64,000 bases of DNA from Halopiger aswanensis (GTDB lineage Archaea; Halobacteriota; Halobacteria; Halobacteriales; Natrialbaceae): assembly GCF_003610195.1 (NCBI RefSeq), contig NZ_RAPO01000002.1:558001-622000 (forward strand). Reading direction: 5' to 3'. Below the pieces are notes generated by a model. That model did not search any database and was not told the origin of the DNA. It was given only the letters and a program-made list of their open reading frames with translations. Position numbers and translations under genes: made by a program. Below are positions 62,208 to 64,000 of this stretch, in pieces (the stretch's first letter is position 1; each line of letters opens with the position of its first letter).

Positions 62208-63242
62208 ATGGACGAGGACGGCCCGCTGTCGCGGGACACGCTCAGGGGGCGAACGGGCGAGAGCTCGGTCGCACACTGGTTCTTGCTCGATGCCGACCGG
62301 TGGCTGCTCGCGGGGGTGCTCTCGGTCGCGGCCTTCGCGACCTTCGTCGGCCTCGGCACGGTCGCCATGCCGCTCCGGGCAGCGATGGAGAGCGGAACGC
62401 CGATCGATACGGCGTTTCAGGCGCTGGTCGCCGCAATTCTCACCGGCGTGACGCTCGTCGTCTCGATCAACCAACTGGTACTTTCCCAGGAGCTCGGGCG
62501 GCTGGGCGACCAGCAGGCGTGGATGGACGAGGCGATGGAGTACCGCCGCAGCGTCGAGGAGTTGTTCGGCTCGGTCGGCCCGCCCGACCCGTCGCAGTTC
62601 CTGCAGGCGCTCGTGCAGACGAGCAGCGACCGGGCCGAGGCGCTGCGGGACGCGGTCGCCGATAGCGACGACGACCAACTCCGACGGCGGACCGAGCGGC
62701 TGGTCGAGAACGTCTGTCGCAACTCCGAGGAGATCCGCTCGCAGCTCGAGACCTCTACGTTCGGCGAGTTCGGCGTGCTGCGGTCGGGACTGAACTACAA
62801 CTACTCCTGGAAGATCTACGCGGTCAGGCGGTTGCGCCACGAACACGAGGACAGCCTCGGCGAGGACGAACTGGCGGCGTTCGACGACCTGATCGACAGC
62901 CTGACGCTGTTCGGCCCGGCGCTCGAGCACTTCAAGTCGCTGTACTTCCAGTGGGAACTGGTCCATCTCACGCGGTCGATCCTGTACGCCGGGCTCCCCG
63001 GCGTGGTGGCCGCGACGGCGACAGTGCTGTACCTCGATCAGGAGTCGGTACCGGGAACGACGCTCGGCGTGGATAATCTGGTGTGGGTCGTCAGCACCAG
63101 CGCGACACTCTCGCTCGTGCCGTTCTTCCTGTTAGCGGCCTACGTCCTTCGAATTGCGACGATTTCGAAGCGAACCGGTTCCCTCGGGCCGTTCATCCTC
63201 CGACGCGCCGAGCGGACGGAGGCGATCGATTGGGAGCAGTAA
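62208..63242 (+). CDS. Haloarchaeal four-helix membrane protein of unknown function
   Basis: The 344-residue protein has two N-terminal helices (about 33-55 and 70-90), a long charged helical soluble part (about 95-260) and two C-terminal helices (about 263-285 and 297-320). The soluble part has QQAWMDEAMEYRRSVEELFG and RNSEEIRSQLE, coiled-coil-like. I do not recognise the family. ATG 62208 is the first reasonable start after the nitroreductase gene. Confidence 0.7.
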   Translation: MDEDGPLSRDTLRGRTGESSVAHWFLLDADRWLLAGVLSVAAFATFVGLGTVAMPLRAAMESGTPIDTAFQALVAAILTGVTLVVSINQLVLSQELGRLGDQQAWMDEAMEYRRSVEELFGSVGPPDPSQFLQALVQTSSDRAEALRDAVADSDDDQLRRRTERLVENVCRNSEEIRSQLETSTFGEFGVLRSGLNYNYSWKIYAVRRLRHEHEDSLGEDELAAFDDLIDSLTLFGPALEHFKSLYFQWELVHLTRSILYAGLPGVVAATATVLYLDQESVPGTTLGVDNLVWVVSTSATLSLVPFFLLAAYVLRIATISKRTGSLGPFILRRAERTEAIDWEQ

Positions 63243-63432
63243 CCGAGTCGTCGGCTGCACGGGATCGACGACTCGAGTCGGTAAGCTCGACTCGCGCAGT
63301 GTCGGACTCGACCCGACCGAGACGCGCCGTCACTCGAGCGGGCCGCTCGCCGACGAGTAGTCGAGCCGTATCCGACCTGTATCTCGCCGATACGAACCGC
63401 ACCGCGACCGTATTCGATTGTACGCTGAAAAT

Positions 63433-63442
63433 GTTTATTATA
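63433..63442 (+). promoter_or_regulatory. TATA-like box of the GH3 gene
   Basis: TTTATTATAT lies 25-34 nt before the ATG at 63467, within the most AT-rich stretch of the window end. Confidence 0.6.
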
Positions 63443-63466
63443 TTTCGAGTTCCGTTACCGCCCCGC

Positions 63467-64000
63467 ATGACGGACGGTAACTCACAGGCGACAGAATCGG
63501 CCGAAGTAGACGAGTCGCGGCGGACGTTCATGAAGGCCACCGGCGCCGCGACGGCGGCGTCGGGCGTCGGGCTCGGCGCGAACAGCGCGGCTGCGTCGAC
63601 GGGCGGCGACCGCCGCTCGATCGACCTCGACCGCCTGCTCGAGGAGATGACCATAGAGCAGAAGGTCGGCCAGATGACTCAGGTCGCGATCGACGATCTC
63701 GGCGAGGGGTTCGGCCCCGAGACGGCGTTCAACGATCACGAGGAGCCGGCGACGCTCGGCGAACTCTTTACCGAACTCCACGTCGGCTCGATCCTCAACG
63801 GCGGCGCCTCCGGCCCGACCTACGACGGCGAGGAGTTCGTCGCCGGGTTGAATCGGCTCCAGCAGTACAACGTGGCCAACAACGGCACCGGAATTCCGTT
63901 CATCTGGGGCGGCGACGCGCTCCACGGAAACACGCTGCTCGACGGCTGTACGAGCTTCCCGCAGCGGCTCAACATGGGGATGACCCGCGACATCGACCTC
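63467..64000 (+). CDS. Tat-secreted glycoside hydrolase family 3 (3' end outside window)
   Basis: Only the first 178 residues are visible. They contain a twin-arginine signal (SRRTFMKATG, then a Gly/Ala-rich hydrophobic stretch) and the start of the GH3 barrel: LLEEMTIEQKVGQMTQ, VGSILNGGASGP and IPFIWGGDALHGN. GH3 enzymes remove glucose or xylose from beta-glucosides. The nucleophile Asp lies past the edge. It is probably extracellular. Confidence 0.9.
   Translation, partial: MTDGNSQATESAEVDESRRTFMKATGAATAASGVGLGANSAAASTGGDRRSIDLDRLLEEMTIEQKVGQMTQVAIDDLGEGFGPETAFNDHEEPATLGELFTELHVGSILNGGASGPTYDGEEFVAGLNRLQQYNVANNGTGIPFIWGGDALHGNTLLDGCTSFPQRLNMGMTRDIDL

Noticed and set aside
1-64000. CRISPR arrays, insertion sequences, integrase genes or att sites
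   Set aside because: I saw no regularly spaced repeats, transposase motifs or integrase motifs, and composition stays even throughout.

Overview
The window looks like chromosomal DNA from a haloarchaeon, most probably of the Natrialbales (Natrinema/Haloterrigena-like). The support is very high GC, strongly acidic proteins, short or absent leaders with TATA-like boxes about 25-35 nt before start codons, twin-arginine signals on secreted proteins, and archaeal/haloarchaeal markers: Spt5, SecE, eL21, Rpb4, aEF-1beta, NreA, split MetE, TrmB, halophilic glucose dehydrogenase. I see no rRNA, tRNA, CRISPR array, IS element or provirus. No gap between genes is longer than about 320 bases.

Layout. 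1-8.0 kb is a sugar-catabolism block: the end of a sugar ABC transporter ATPase, a GH15 glucoamylase-type enzyme, a TrmB regulator, KDPG aldolase, glucose dehydrogenase and gluconate dehydratase. These supply three steps of the semiphosphorylative Entner-Doudoroff pathway, and TrmB-type sites lie in two of the promoters. 8.1-11.4 kb holds a Tat-exported HtrA protease, an F420-type oxidoreductase and the secE-spt5 pair. 11.6-17.9 kb is rich in nucleic-acid enzymes: a tandem C2H2 zinc-finger protein, PHP phosphoesterase, Mut7-C RNase, PolX, AN1-rhomboid and endonuclease V. 18-27.4 kb is mainly membrane transport (two MATE, SLC13, MFS) with an SDR, a tautomerase and a stress protein. 27.4-38.2 kb carries a gamma-carbonic-anhydrase-like protein, an ArsA/Get3 ATPase, an aminotransferase, CinA, several haloarchaeal membrane proteins, NhaC, a cold-shock protein and NreA.

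38.5-44 kb has a small zinc protein with aEF-1beta, an MFS transporter, and an RNA-ligase locus (PIN-domain partner, HTH-type protein, two Cys-motif proteins, Rnl3-type ligase). 44-47.4 kb is a DUF4129/DUF58 operon with a fused DUF58 protein. 47.4-56 kb includes a metallo-beta-lactamase-fold protein, cystathionine gamma-synthase, and the informational cluster eL21-rpb4-DUF655-(Usp, D-2-hydroxyacid dehydrogenase)-rsmA-mscS-hemK2. 56-64 kb holds a GntP permease, a PQQ-propeller lipoprotein, the two MetE halves, a nitroreductase, an unknown membrane protein and the 5' end of a Tat-secreted GH3 glycosidase.

Functional links. Polysaccharide hydrolases (GH15, GH3), the ABC transporter and GntP could all feed glucose or gluconate into the TrmB-linked pathway. 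Cystathionine gamma-synthase and MetE1/MetE2 belong to methionine synthesis but are about 10 kb apart. All functions are assigned from motifs, length and context read by eye; no database search was run.
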